Source of the DNA: Phaseolus vulgaris
Taxonomy: Eukaryota > Streptophyta > Magnoliopsida > Fabales > Fabaceae
Assembly: GCF_000499845.2 (NCBI RefSeq)
Contig: NC_023754.2
Coordinates: 24,710,611-24,774,610, forward strand
Reading direction: 5' to 3'
DNA: 64,000 nucleotides
Part shown: one piece after another, positions 1 through 11,589 of the stretch
How positions within the stretch are numbered: position 1 is the first letter of the stretch
How the letters are laid out: each line of letters opens with the position of its first letter
The notes under the pieces: model-generated
What the model was told of the DNA's origin: nothing
The model's input: the letters and a program-made list of their open reading frames with translations, nothing else
Databases searched by the model: none
Translations under genes and position numbers: made by a program

Positions 1-45
1 AAAGAATAATGGTGAAGAAGAGAAAGTAAAAGTTATGATATGAAC

Positions 46-145
46 CTGTGAGCTGGTTTTGCAAACGATCAATCTGTAACCCCACAGGATCTGGTTGGAC
101 AAGAGGAAGTTCTTCCCCACTGTATACCTCTTCGCTGGCCACCAT
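46..145 (-). CDS. Probable first coding exon of a MAP70-5-like microtubule-associated protein (partial, runs off left edge)
   Basis: Read on the minus strand, an ATG at 145 opens 33 codons plus one base, ending at a GT donor (exon end 46). The peptide contains SGEELPLVQPDPVGLQIDRL followed by QNQLT. From memory this resembles the N-terminus of plant MAP70 proteins, where a 'PDPV..L..RLQNQL' stretch leads into a long coiled coil that binds cortical microtubules. The split codon G|xx would allow the expected acidic residue after the junction. A 5'UTR intron fits at 186-256 (GT at 256-255, AG at 187-186). The remaining exons lie outside the window, so the family call rests on about 33 residues. 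Any gene starting 'MVASEEVYSGEELP' remains possible. Confidence 0.5.
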
Positions 146-185
146 TCTTCTCTTTCTAGTGCGGCCAAATCCTCACACCAATAGC

Positions 186-256
186 CTTTGTTCAACAAAA
201 AATGGGGCTTGCTCAGTGGCTATTTATAACTCTTTTGTGTGCTTTGGTTTTTTTAC
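186..256 (-). other. Candidate 5'UTR intron of the left-edge gene
   Basis: On the minus strand a CAG|GTAAAA donor (GT at 256-255) and an acceptor ending AAAG (AG at 187-186) bound a 71-bp T-rich interval just upstream of the ATG at 145. This is inferred from splice consensus only. Confidence 0.3.
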
Positions 257-1279
257 CTGATGCTGACAAGTGCACTGGTTCAGGTTTAATCCTAGAACAC
301 CAACAACAAAAGATGATTTTAAAAGGGTAGAATATAGTAATAATAATAATGATGAGAGAAGGAAAAAGAAGAAGAAAGAAAGTGTGTTCGTATAAGAAAT
401 TAATTGACCGCAAAGAGAGGAACGAGCTTTCCCTGCACTGAAGCAAACTAAACTTGACAAATGAAATGCATAAGCATGCTTCTACTTTAGCTTCTCCTTA
501 ATTCTAGCTTGACAGCAACAGTTACCCTCTTTCTATTTTTCTTTTAGTTTTCCCGTTTAATTTCTGTGTATGGTTAACTATCAAAACTATAATTAGTACA
601 AATCTTGAAATAATTGTTATAAAAGTTACAGTGAGAAGTCACAGTTCAAGAATTTGTTGGGTTTGTTTGGATTGGATGGGGGTGAAAAAGAAAAGAAGTG
701 AAGAAAATTAATAAATTTGAATGAAAAAATTGTAAGTGATTTAGTTAATGTAAAATAAAAAATTATAAAATAATTTAATATAAGAAAACATTTTTAGAAA
801 TACAAACAAGAAGTAAGATAAATTTTAAATTAAAAAAAAATAATAAAACCTTAATAAAGAAATTATATTTAAAATAAAAAAATTAAAATATTTTCACAAA
901 ATATGAAAAAGTAAATTATTTTATTTTATTATAATATAAAAACATATATTAATAAAATATTAATAGTTCTCTACACATCTCAATTCTCTTTCATGTGCTT
1001 CTTTATTAATATAATATAAGCGTTTAGTATTTGTGATATTTCCGATATATTAAACTCTAATATATATTTTTAAATAAAAGTTTTAAAGTTAGTCATCATG
1101 TAGCTTAAGATCTTAGAATCTCAGATAGGTCTTCAGCCTTCAAGTAACAATATTTATTTGTCATCATATATTGTTATAAAATATTTTCAATAAGTAACAA
1201 TCAGAGGAGTCTGAATTTAAAGAAACATAGAAAAAACTTCAATAAATTTTTCATACTCACGAAAAATACCTTCACAAAT

Positions 1280-1379
1280 AGCAAGATCAGGATATCTCAT
1301 AAATAGAAAGATCAGGATATCTCATAAGTAGCAAGATCAGGATATCTCATAAGTAGCAAGATCAGGATATCTCATAACA
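1280..1379. repeat. Tandem repeat, 4 x 25 bp
   Basis: Four head-to-tail copies of a 25-bp unit containing GATCAGGATATCTCATAA start at 1280, 1305, 1330 and 1355. Copies differ by only one to three bases. The core is palindrome-rich (GATATC). It lies in non-genic DNA. Confidence 0.9.
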
Positions 1380-4354
1380 GCCCTATCAGTGTTAATTAAA
1401 CCCTAATATATTTAAAACACAATTAATTATCTATAATTTTGTTAGCAAATCTCTTTAATATTTAAAAAAAATCGCATAAAAATACTCCATTTTTCATGTT
1501 TTTAATATTTTATTATCTGTTTTTTCACACTTTGTAATTTTTTCGTTTTTGACCTTTTCATATTTTATCCCACTCTACACTTCACAAACTTTTACTTCTT
1601 ATTTAAGAAGTATATTTCGAAATGATGAAGTATACGAAAAATTTGAGTATGTACTATAGTTGATATACAGTTAAAAGCAAGGTTGATGAAGTTACTGTTG
1701 GCACTGGGAAAGGGTACATAGGATACAGCCAGCAGGGAAGGAGAACATCAAAGATGTGGACCAGTGCCAATTGAGCATGTTATTGTCGGCAACAATAATT
1801 CTTTCAATAACCTAAATTCACTTCTGATCAGTAACATTCAGGTTCAGTCATATATTGGTGAATAACAAGTGCTGCAGTAGTTGGTCGCAGTTTTATTTCC
1901 TTTCAATCCTTGTTCTTCTGCTGACACATTTTGCTTCACTCTCAAATATCAACTAGTGGTGTTAACAGTATGAGAATTTCATTTTGCATCACACATAACC
2001 TAAAGGGTTATAAGCCTATGTTTTAAATCTTGGCTAGAAAACAATTCTTTTGAGGTAAAGAAGTAAATTTTTGGGTTCAAATTCAATACTCTGAAATTCT
2101 TGTCAGATTCATTGTGTACGAAGAGGGACTGAATCTACAAAAAAATTGTGCATGAATGAACAGAAAGTTATATATCTTGTATTGGCAAACTCAGAAATGT
2201 GTTTGAAGTTGAACTCTCCTAAGTTGTCGTATTCTATATATCTGTGTCTGTGTCAATGGAAGGATATCACTTTAGACTATTGTATTGCTTAAGCGCTAAA
2301 ACCGTTCTGAGATCACTTTTGTTTACTTGGTGAAATGAAAATCATTCAGAAAAGACTGCGATTTGAATTAACAAAAGAATGAGTGTGAGGACTCAAATTC
2401 TGAAAGCGACAAACTAATTAAAGTGGCTTCCAAGAATAAATTAATTTGGATTAATATTCAGAGAAGCTCTCATCTTAGCTTAAAAGTATAATAATTAAAT
2501 AAAGTAAAAAAAGAAGAAGAAAAATTACGGTTCCTGCACTGCACACCATGTGAAAGCCAAATATATATGATGTTTTCTTTTTTTTTCTTTTTCCCATTTT
2601 TGTTTGGATGGAGACAACAAAATGGAGGGCTTCACCAACAACCAAGGGTTTGCAATGAAAGCCCAATGAACAGTGTTAGAAGATTAAAAGGGTTGAAGTT
2701 CTGTGTTGCTAAAAATGGTTGGATAATGATGTGACGGAAGAGGGTTCCTACAGTTGTTGTGGTTCACTTAATGGCATATGTTTTTGTTGGTTTCAATTGG
2801 TAGGTTTGCAATATGAATGTCTTTAACCAGAAGATTTGGATGGACACTTATAATGGTTTTAACACTTTATTCGTTCTTAAACTCAATACTTTCATCTTGT
2901 CCCTTAGCACAATATATTATTCCTATTTAAAACACTTAAATGTTAACAAATTTAATTCAACTCAACTTCAATTAATACTCTTTCAAAATAAGCATCCCAT
3001 CACCATAATTTTTTTTAAATCATTTTTATTTTTTGAAATAAAAAACATTCAATAATTTCAACTAGCATCCTCAGTTTAATAATAGGACCAACATGTTTTT
3101 TAAGGCCTAATTTTAATTATATATGTGTGTGTGTACATATTTCAGAAATGTTTGATTACATAAAAGATGGTGTAGTTTAATTAGCTGAACAATGTTTAAG
3201 AATTATTGTAAACTTTTTAGAATGCATGTTCAATTCTTGCCGGTAAAAAAAGTGGTTGTTGTGCATCTATTGAACTTTAGCAATTTATTATCACTACAAA
3301 CAACTCATGAAAAACATTTACATATATCATAGCAATACGGAATATTCAAATAAATGATTGATTGGGATTCTTTAAAGATGATAGTTAATAGAAGATGAAC
3401 AAGATGAAACTATATATGTAATGGTAGTTGTAGAAAGGGATGTTTTTATTTTTATCACCAATTGTAATGTGAAAGCATGAAAAACTAGTAAGGAAGAAAA
3501 ATGTTCGAAAAGATTATTGAGATGATGCTACATTTTCCTTAAGTGAAAATTAAAATACAAAATTACACATTCTTCTGAACAAAGTTATGTGCTATTTCAT
3601 AATAAAAACTCAAATAGAATTAGTGTATGGTTTAGTAAAATGAGAGAAATTCATGATAAAAAAATGTCTTAATTAATTTGAATTATAGGTATTGTTTTAT
3701 GAGTGATGTTAAATATTTGTACATGTAAATTTCTTATATATTTCTCCAATAGTTAAATGAAAAGTAGGCCATAGTCCAAATTTTCAGTAGTAAAAAAATT
3801 AGCAGGTTAATTAAGAGAGAGAAATTGGTAAATCACATGCAACTACTTATTAAATCTAGAAGCTGCATTGAAAAATGGAAAAATTCATTAAGATTGGGCT
3901 TTTGCTGATTTCAGCCCATTTTCATTTTGTGAAGCGTCCTTGAATGTCCACTTCTGCATGATGCAACGGAGTTTGAAGAATGGACTGAAAGAGAATGCGT
4001 GGAACCAAAGCAAATTAATCTTTGGTGGGCTTAGGGTTCTTGCTAACAAGAGAACAATAACCAAATTTCAAGCACTCACTGACCCACACAACACAAGTCT
4101 CAGATCTGTGCTCATTGTCTGAAGGAAAAAAGAGAATTTCCTTATGATTTAGTGTTGATTCACTTTTACCTCTTGTCATTGTCTGATTCATAGGTTGAAT
4201 ATTACCTCCTACCTCAAACCAACTCACAATTTTCATCTACTCTATGAGGTTGAAGGTTACCCCTTACCTCAAACTCACAAACATACTTTTTATTTTATAT
4301 TATCCTGCATGTTTTTTCTTCTTCTTTTTATCTGATAGATAAAAAATACGTTTA

Positions 4355-4745
4355 AGTGGAAGATCACATTAAAAGACATTTCATAATATATAAGTAGGTT
4401 TAAATTGGAGATCTCACATTAAGACATTTTATAATATATAAGTAGGTGTAAACCTCACCTTATTAGTCAGTTTTATGAGATTGAGTTAAGTTTAGAGTAC
4501 ATTTCTTAATATGGTATCAAAGTCATTTTGAGTCTATCTTAGTAATTGTTTGTTAGACTTATCTGGTCATCGTTATTGGATGTCATTGGACCACCCATAA
4601 TATATAATCTCACGCATGACTAGATAGTTTTGACATGAGAGAGTGTGTTGGAGATCTCATATCGACTAAAAATTAAGATATTTCACAGTAAAAAAAACAA
4701 ACCTCAATTTTATGAAATTAAAGTTCACTTCTTAATAATTTTTTT
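4355..4745 (+). mobile_element. TRIM retrotransposon relic (LTR - primer site - short interior - LTR)
   Basis: A left LTR-like block (about 4395-4508) ends just before TATGGTATCAAAGTC (about 4511-4525), a variant of the methionine-tRNA primer site TGGTATCAGAGC. A short interior with 'CACCCATAATATATAATCTC' leads to a second LTR that starts TGTTGGAGATCTC near 4648. There is no coding capacity, as expected of TRIMs. The 5' part of the first LTR is duplicated in tandem: a 'GATC..CACATTAA..AGACATTT' unit occurs at about 4360 and again at about 4400. The interior matches the inverted copy at 11.6-12.0 kb. Confidence 0.7.
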
Positions 4746-5400
4746 CCATATATGTTATGAGATTCTAAAAAAAAATCATAATTCTATAAATATTAATATA
4801 ATGTTGGTGTTATTTGATACACATTACGAAAGAGAAGAATAAGAAGATATGGGTTTTATGAAGGCCAATCTTCATTCTGAAATTCTAATTAAAAGCATCC
4901 ACTTCCGAAAAGAATCACAAACCGACCAATCAAGAATCTATACCAAAAGCATTTCATCACCTCATTTTATTAACTAATAGGCCCTTCTCAAATTGATCCT
5001 CAAAACAATAATTGAAAGGCTTATCCCTTCCCCGCCCATGACCGTCCATTACAGTTACTACTCTCATAAAGTTTATAAAACTTATGTCATTGGTTCTTCC
5101 TGGGATTTTACAAAACTAATCTTCAATTTGAGACTTTCTATTTCTTAGATATGTATGTTTTGTGAAAAATCATGTTCAGTCCTTTTTACAAGTTCAAAGT
5201 GTGTTCTCAACTTAACCATAATAGTTAGATAGAAACTAAATTTACTATTCAAGATTTTTTACGCTTTCTATTCAAGTCCACTTATTAATGGAAAGATAGG
5301 TTAGGAAAAATATGTGCCATTTAGAAAAGAAGTGGCAAATAGGTCAAGCAAACTTTGAAAATCACTGAGACCATTATTTCCAAAGTAGAATCTCTTCAGA

Positions 5401-5409
5401 TATATATAA
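5401..5409 (+). promoter_or_regulatory. Candidate TATA box of the 97-aa membrane protein gene
   Basis: TATATATAA lies about 120 bp upstream of the ATG at 5530. It is followed by a strongly pyrimidine-rich leader (about 5455-5529), typical of a plant 5'UTR. Inferred from position and sequence only. Confidence 0.45.
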
Positions 5410-5529
5410 TGCTTGCCAACACTAAACTTGTTATAGAATACATAACCTCACAGTATCCTTCTCCCCCAACATCTCTTTCTTCACCTTCCTTTCCCATTTT
5501 CCCTCCTCTTTTCTCCCTCTTTCTCTCTT

Positions 5530-5823
5530 ATGGATATATCAGAAAAGCTTCAACAATATAGATATCACATAACCATAGCAATAGTTGTTTTGTTATCATT
5601 CTCTTTGGTGTTATATGCTACTCCACACTTTTTCACCATTCTGGCCTACTTTTGGCCTTTGTTTGCTTCCACTACTTTCTTTTTGGTGGCAATTATAGCA
5701 TTTGGAGGCATTTCAAAACTCCCAACTGAAGATCATGGTGAAAAAGTTGGTGAAAGAATATTGGATTATGTAGCAGGAAGGACAGAACATGTTCAGGAGG
5801 CTCAAAAAGTTCTCAGTAAATGA
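5530..5823 (+). CDS. Small two-helix membrane protein, unnamed plant family
   Basis: Single exon, 97 residues, starting MDISEKLQQYRYH and ending with a soluble tail. Two hydrophobic segments are clear: about residues 14-31 (ITIAIVVLLSFSLVLYAT) and about 36-58 (ILAYFWPLFASTTFFLVAII). A charged C-terminal half (GEKVGERILDYVAGRTEHV) follows. The start is favoured because the ATG directly follows a CT-rich leader and a candidate TATA box. No domain of known function is recognised. The layout resembles short conserved plant transmembrane proteins annotated only as hypothetical. Codon use and the intact frame suggest a real gene, but I cannot name its role or organelle. Confidence 0.65.
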   Translation: MDISEKLQQYRYHITIAIVVLLSFSLVLYATPHFFTILAYFWPLFASTTFFLVAIIAFGGISKLPTEDHGEKVGERILDYVAGRTEHVQEAQKVLSK

Positions 5824-5899
5824 AGGGTGTAGCAGTTTAGATGGGCTTAGAAACTTCCAAGTATAAAATCTGTGTATCATGCTCTTTCTCATCGAATAG

Positions 5900-7720
5900 C
5901 TGCTAACATGAGACATGAGTATTGTATTTATCCAATATGCTTAAATTTGACGCAACAACAAGAACAAAATAAACAAAGGTAAACTTTTGGAAATGATGTG
6001 TGTCAAAATTTTCTTCAGCTTAATCTATGTCTCCTTATCTCATGCCTCTCTGACTAAAACATGATAGTTTTGGCATTAAGTGTTTGAAAATCTACCTTTT
6101 GCACCTTCCTTGGCTACTTCAATCACCTAGCCTTGGATTAGATTAGTGCTTTTTTTGTTACTTTTAATTCACATGATAATACAATTGAAGAACAGAAAGT
6201 TATACGATGGATTAGGATTTTAAAATTTGAGAGTTTTAATCTTCTTTCTGAGTGGAGTTAAGATGAGAAGTTAAGAGTAACTACAACACATCTGAAACAA
6301 TTTTCCTATTCTGTATACCAGGTGCATAGGTTAATGAAAGCAGAACTTATTTATATAAATAAAGGAATTTTGTGATTTTTATGTTATGGTGCAGAGTAAA
6401 GAAAAAATGATTTTAAAATATTTTTTTAATTTGAGTGGATAATATAAGTCAAGGACTTGAATGATTGACACTCATCAAGAGGCACTTCAGCAGGTAATAA
6501 AAAACTACATTAAGGCTTTTAGACAACTTAATTAGACAGCCACAAAACGTAGCTTATGAAGCATGATCTCATTGTTTTTATTTTTAAGTCATTCTTTTAC
6601 TGTGAGAATATTTTTACTGTTTGACAAAAATACCTAGAAAAGCATATAAGTTATGTTTCTGAAATCTATGAATATGTGGCTATTCAATGTGATTGATAAA
6701 AACAAATTTGTCTCCTCTCCAAGGCATATCCTTGTTCTTGTTATTTGTAAACTTAAGAAATAATATCATTCCCGCAAGAGTTACCTCATGTAACTGCAAA
6801 CTTGTGTTGAAATTATTAGAGAAGTTCTAAAAACAAATAAACTTTATATCATTCAAGAAATCAATGTTTTTACTGCCTAATTTATATGACTGGTAATGAA
6901 ATCTGAATAGATGTATTAACTAATAAATGCATGCATAGGGAATATTGTTCTTCAATCTTCTACAATTGGTGGCATCACTTGTATAACCAACCCCTGGTAA
7001 TTTTGAAACCTGAAATAACACTAATCTGACTTTTTCTCTCAAGTAAAATTAACTTAAAATGCACATCAAACTTTATGCTAATAACATCTTTTTGGGCCCA
7101 TAAGAACAATAGCAAGATAGCACATGAATGCTTTAAAATATGCACACATAAGGACATTACAACCAATAGGCCCAAGAATAAGAACTTGAGAAAGTTGCAT
7201 CTTGTACATCAACTTGTCCAGAAAGGAACTTGATACCTGTTCTACACCCTTGAGAAATTCTATCACATTATCCCAGAAGAACAACGTTTTTTCCTCCCTT
7301 TTGAGCAAGTTCTAAATTAAAACTCGTCAGTAGTATGTATCGAACCATTGTCTTAACTCCCAAGCAGACAATTTAGCTCTACACAAAACTTAGATACAAC
7401 ATAGATACTGGTTAATAAGTGTTTTTTTTTTTTTAATTGAGATGAAATTACAATTTTGATTAAAGATCAAAATAATTATATTACCTTTTTTTCCTCTTAA
7501 CAAAGTCAATATTATAAGTTTTTAAAAATTCTTAGGATTTTGGCTCTTTTCCTCCGCTCGTTGAAGAACACTGTTTCGGCGATTGTAGGATGCAAATTCT
7601 GGGCATTTTGAGTGCTTTGTACGAGTCCTGAGTTTGTTGGTTGTTCATCAAAACCAGTACAAAAAACCAATATTCACACTCTTTTATTTCAAATAAAAAA
7701 TTCCAAAGGTAATTTGGGGA
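5900..7720. other. Intergenic stretch
   Basis: AT-rich DNA without a supported gene. Two overlapping minus-strand frames near 6.98-7.31 kb contain hydrophobic runs but no recognisable family and no good gene structure. They might be a decayed exon. Confidence 0.5.
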
Positions 7721-7730
7721 TTTAAAATAT

Positions 7731-8085
7731 GACTGTTTCTTCCTACACCTCCATATTTTCTTCTGCCACCTCCATGAAAATACATTTTTATCCTTTTTTT
7801 TCATCTCATAGATTAGTTTCCAGATTATGTAATCTGGAACACATTTAAAAAAAACTTCTGGATTACATAATCCGGAAGCTAAATAAGACTTTCGCATTAT
7901 GTAATCCGGAAAGTAATCATGCATCTAAAAAAAGCTTCTGGATTACATAATCTAGAAGCTAATTATAAATTTGAAAAATGACTTTCAGATTATGTAATCC
8001 GAAATATTATAGAGGGACATTTTTAGAAATTCGAAAATTTATGGAGGTTAGAGAAAAAGGTATGTAGGTGCAGGAAGAAACCGTC
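7731..8085. mobile_element. MITE with 25-bp terminal inverted repeats, 8-bp target duplication and internal palindromes
   Basis: The left end GACTGTTTCTTCCTACACC (from 7731) and the reverse complement of the right end, GACGGTTTCTTCCTGCACC (ending 8085), agree at 22 of 25 positions. They are flanked by identical 8-bp sequences TAAAATAT at 7723-7730 and 8086-8093. The ~355-bp interior has no coding capacity. It holds five copies of a palindromic motif with core GGATTACATAATCC or its complement, near 7820, 7858, 7893, 7938 and 7986. An 8-bp target site points to hAT-type mobilisation, although some Mutator-like elements are close. The element sits about 525 bp upstream of the FRS10 start codon. 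Confidence 0.85.
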
Positions 8086-8609
8086 TAAAATATTTATATG
8101 GTGCAGGAATCAAAATCCATTGTGGATGAGATCCAGACCCATCTCTTTCCCTTCAACTGAAGGCCCAATAAACAAACTAGCCCAAATTGAATTCCTTTTC
8201 TTTTTGGTGGAAAAAAACTAGAACAGGAGTTCGGAACACGATGAACCAGAGAACAAGGGTTTCAGCTCTTTGCACTCCTGCTCTGTGGTATGTCACTCAC
8301 TCACTTTCATTAATTTTCTTGAAATCTCTTCTTCTCTGTGTTCAACCAAGTTTTTCATTTTCCTTGTTTCCAATATTTTCAAGCTTCTCTTTCTGTCAGC
8401 CCAAAACCTGTTTATCTTGCCAATTTCAATATCTGCTTTGGGAATTTTTGGGTATAAGAAAATAAATCTTTTTATTATTATTTACCTTGCCCATTATTCG
8501 ATTTTCTACTATTTTCTGCTCATGTTAAGGTTTTTAGTTTGTTTTTTGACACTTCCTGTTTCCGGGTCTGTTAAGGTTTGAAACTGACTAATTTCAACAC
8601 TCCGTTCAA

Positions 8610-10853
8610 ATGACATCCATACCTTCTAAAAACCTATGTGTTCGGAGGCAACAATGCCCTTGTGGAGATTGGAAGTGTTATATTACGTATGAGGGTGATT
8701 CTGAAGAGGGTTCTGCGGCACCTGAATTGGTGAAGGAAGAGAAAGCATCTTCTGGGGCTATGATTACTCCCTATGTTGGAATGGTTTTTAAGAGTGATGA
8801 TGATGCTTTTGAGTATTATGGCAATTTTGCTAGGAAGAATGGGTTCTCTATTAGGAAGGAAAGGTCTAGAATTAGCCCCCAGTTGGGGATTTACAAGCGT
8901 GACTTCGTTTGTTACCGGTCCGGCTTTGCCCCGGTGAAGAAGAAGCCTAATGGAGAACACCATAGAGATAGGAAATCAGTGAGGTGTGGATGTGATGCGA
9001 AGATGTATCTATCCAAGGAAGTTGTAGAAGGGGTTTCCCAGTGGTTCGTTGTGCAGTTTAGTAATGTGCACAATCATGAAATTTTGGAAGATGATCAAGT
9101 GCGTCTTTTGCCCGCGTATCGTAAAATTCACGAGGCTGATCAAGAGCGTATACTCTTGCTCTCCAAGGCAGGGTTTCCAATTCATCGGATAGTGAAAATG
9201 CTTGAGCAGGAAAAGGGAATTCAAGGGGGCCATCTGCCTTTCTTGGAAAGGGATGTGAGGAACTTTGTTCAAAACCGCAAGAAGGTTGTTCTAGAGAATG
9301 AGGCATTGCTCAGTGAGAAAAGGGAAAATGATGTATTGGAACTTCTTGAGGCGTGCAAAGTGATGAAAGAAGCAGATAATGAGTTTGTGTATGATTTCAC
9401 TGTGGATGGGAATGATAAGGTTGAAAATGTAGCTTGGTCATATGGCGACTCAGTTAATGCAAATGCTATGTTTGGTGATGTGGTTTATTTTGATACTTCT
9501 TATAGATCGGTCACTTATGGATTGCTTTTTGGAGTATGGTTTGGTATTGATAGCTACGGCAGAACTATTTTTTATGGTTGTGTTTTATTGCAGGATGAAA
9601 CACCTCAATCCTTCTCATGGGCATTACAGGTTTGCTACTAGCATCCTCTGTATAAGATAAGATTTTACTTGTTCTTCTGTAAAACTCCTCTTATGGTGAT
9701 TATTCCTCAATACAGACTTTTGTCAGGTTCATGAGAGGAAGATGTCCACAAACTATTCTAACTGATCTAGACCCGGGACTTAAAGATGCGATTCTAAGTG
9801 AATTTCCAGGAACTAAACATGTCGTTCCTCAATGGAATATTCTACACAAGGTACCCTGTTGGTTTTCTCCTACTCTGGGTTCTCGGTATGCAGAATTTAA
9901 ATCTGAGTTCGATGCCTTATTTCACATTGAGAATACAGAGGAATTTGAACTTCAGTGGAGCCAGATGATTTCTGTGTTTGGACTTGGTTCAGATAAACAT
10001 GCTGATTTACTATATACTGTCCGAGAATCCTGGGCCCAAGCCTATGTAAGAGGTTACTTTCTGGCTCGAATGGCGACAATGGCTTACTCAAAGTCTATAG
10101 ATGCATTTTTGAAAAGGATTTTCTCTGCTCATACGTGTTTGCGTAGCTTCTTTGAGCAGGTATGTTGGCGAGAGGTATCTTGTCTTGTATGCTAACTTGC
10201 CATTCTAATGATTTTCTTCCTTATCATTCTTATGCTTGCAGGTTGGCATTTCTGCAAGTTTTCAACATCAAGCACTTAAGGAGACTCAATTTATTCAGCT
10301 CAAAACTTGCATACCGATTGAAGAGCATGCACGGAGTGTTCTCACTCCTTTTGCTTTTAATGCCTTGCAGCAAGAGCTGTTGCTGTCCATGCAATATGCT
10401 GCATCCGAAATGGCCAATGGATCGTATATTGTGCGGCATTTCAAAAGGATGAACGGAGAACGGCTTGTAATATGGTTGGTTGAAGATGATCAGATACACT
10501 GCTCTTGCAAGGAGTTTGAATCTTCAGGAATACTATGCAGGCATGCTCTTCGTGTATTTGTAATAAAAAACTACTTTCAGTTACCTGATAAATACTTTTT
10601 AGGTAGATGGAGACGGGAATGCTCATTACTTGTTAATGATGATGATAATAATCAAGGCATTGGAGAGGAATGGTTTCAAGAATATCAGTCCCTAGCTGAA
10701 ACTTTATTTCAAGAATCATCAATTACAAAGGAGCGATCTGAGTATGTGCGTAAAGAACTGACAAAAGAACTTACTAGGATTCTTAACGAGGTTAGAAATC
10801 TCCCTGAGGCTGATGGAGTCTGCATGAACATGTTAGTCTCATCAACCAACTAG
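8610..10853 (+). CDS. FRS10: FAR1-RELATED SEQUENCE 10-like transcription factor (domesticated MULE transposase)
   Basis: Three exons, 8610-9629, 9716-10159 and 10242-10853, join in phase 0 with GT..AG introns of 86 and 82 bp and give 691 residues. The N-terminus has RRQQCPCGDWKCYI, which I recall as diagnostic of Arabidopsis FRS10. A FAR1 zinc-binding domain follows (about 65-155; CYRSG, RCGCDA and HNHE supply the Cys/His residues). A MULE transposase-like core spans about 285-390, with acidic residues in VVYFDTSY (about 294) and TILTDLD (about 356). A SWIM zinc finger (CSC...CRH, about 575-600) follows. FAR1/FHY3 proteins are nuclear DNA-binding regulators derived from Mutator-like transposases, first known from phytochrome A signalling. 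The specific role of FRS10 is not shown here. The frame is intact throughout. A 5'UTR intron starting near 8288 is possible. Confidence 0.93.
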
Positions 10854-11589
10854 TTTGGATGTTTAGTTGAGGAAGTGACTATTCTACCTGTACATTCGGT
10901 TATTATTTGTTGCATTAGTACGCACAATAATAATTATTCATGTGTAAGAGAGAAGGGAAGAATTGTATAAGGTATTTTTTATTCAATGTATAAGAGGGAG
11001 TAAGAATCATATTTTAATTTGGAGACACTGGAGGAAAATATAAAAATCATGAACTTCAATATCAACACATTGTATTAGTTTTTGAAAAAATTGTCGCCAA
11101 CATCAACTTCATGTATTGAAAGGGTCTTTGAAAGAATTGTCGTCCAGCATCAACTTCATTAATTTTGTAACTCTTAAAGAATTTTGTAACTCTTAAATGA
11201 TAGATATGTGAGTGGATAATTGTTATTATTTGTTGAAATATTATTTTAATATATTTTTTTTCTACTATGCATGGTACATTCTCTTGTCAATTTCGCTTTA
11301 ACTTATTAATATTTATTGTATTTCAAAAATTTTCTACACATTTTTTATAATTACAATTATTTTTTATTTTTTTATTAAAACAAAAAATAAGTATGATAAT
11401 TTTTCATTTTCCAACAATATTATATAATTTGTATTTGTTTTTAAAGCAATTCTTAGACAACAGAGAAAATAATGTTTTAATTAAAAAAAAACTAAAATGC
11501 ACAAATTAATGAATCATGTTTATTTTTTTAATTATTTTTAAACACAATAATAAATTTGTAATTTTACTTTTTTTATAATTAAAAAAATT

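Larger units (their letters stand above)
470..5390. other. Long intergenic region, gene-poor
   Basis: This is AT-rich sequence without a convincing open gene. The only structured items are the 25-bp tandem repeat near 1.3 kb, a short coding-like patch near 1.69-1.77 kb, and a TRIM relic at 4.35-4.75 kb. Open frames such as those near 2.5, 2.8 and 3.9 kb show no recognisable domains or codon bias and are treated as chance. Confidence 0.6.

Noticed and set aside
213..460. Two overlapping minus-strand frames of 77-78 codons
   Set aside because: They lie in the probable leader of the left-edge gene; the run of F/L/I codons reflects A/G-rich plus-strand sequence, not a protein.
2475..3055. Short hydrophobic frames on both strands
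   Set aside because: No domain or gene structure; hydrophobicity follows from T-rich composition.
6975..7308. Overlapping minus-strand frames with hydrophobic runs
   Set aside because: No recognised family, no supporting splice structure; possibly a decayed exon but not supportable.
7532..7924. 130-codon minus-strand frame
   Set aside because: Much of it is inside the MITE and its palindromes; the translation has no domain.
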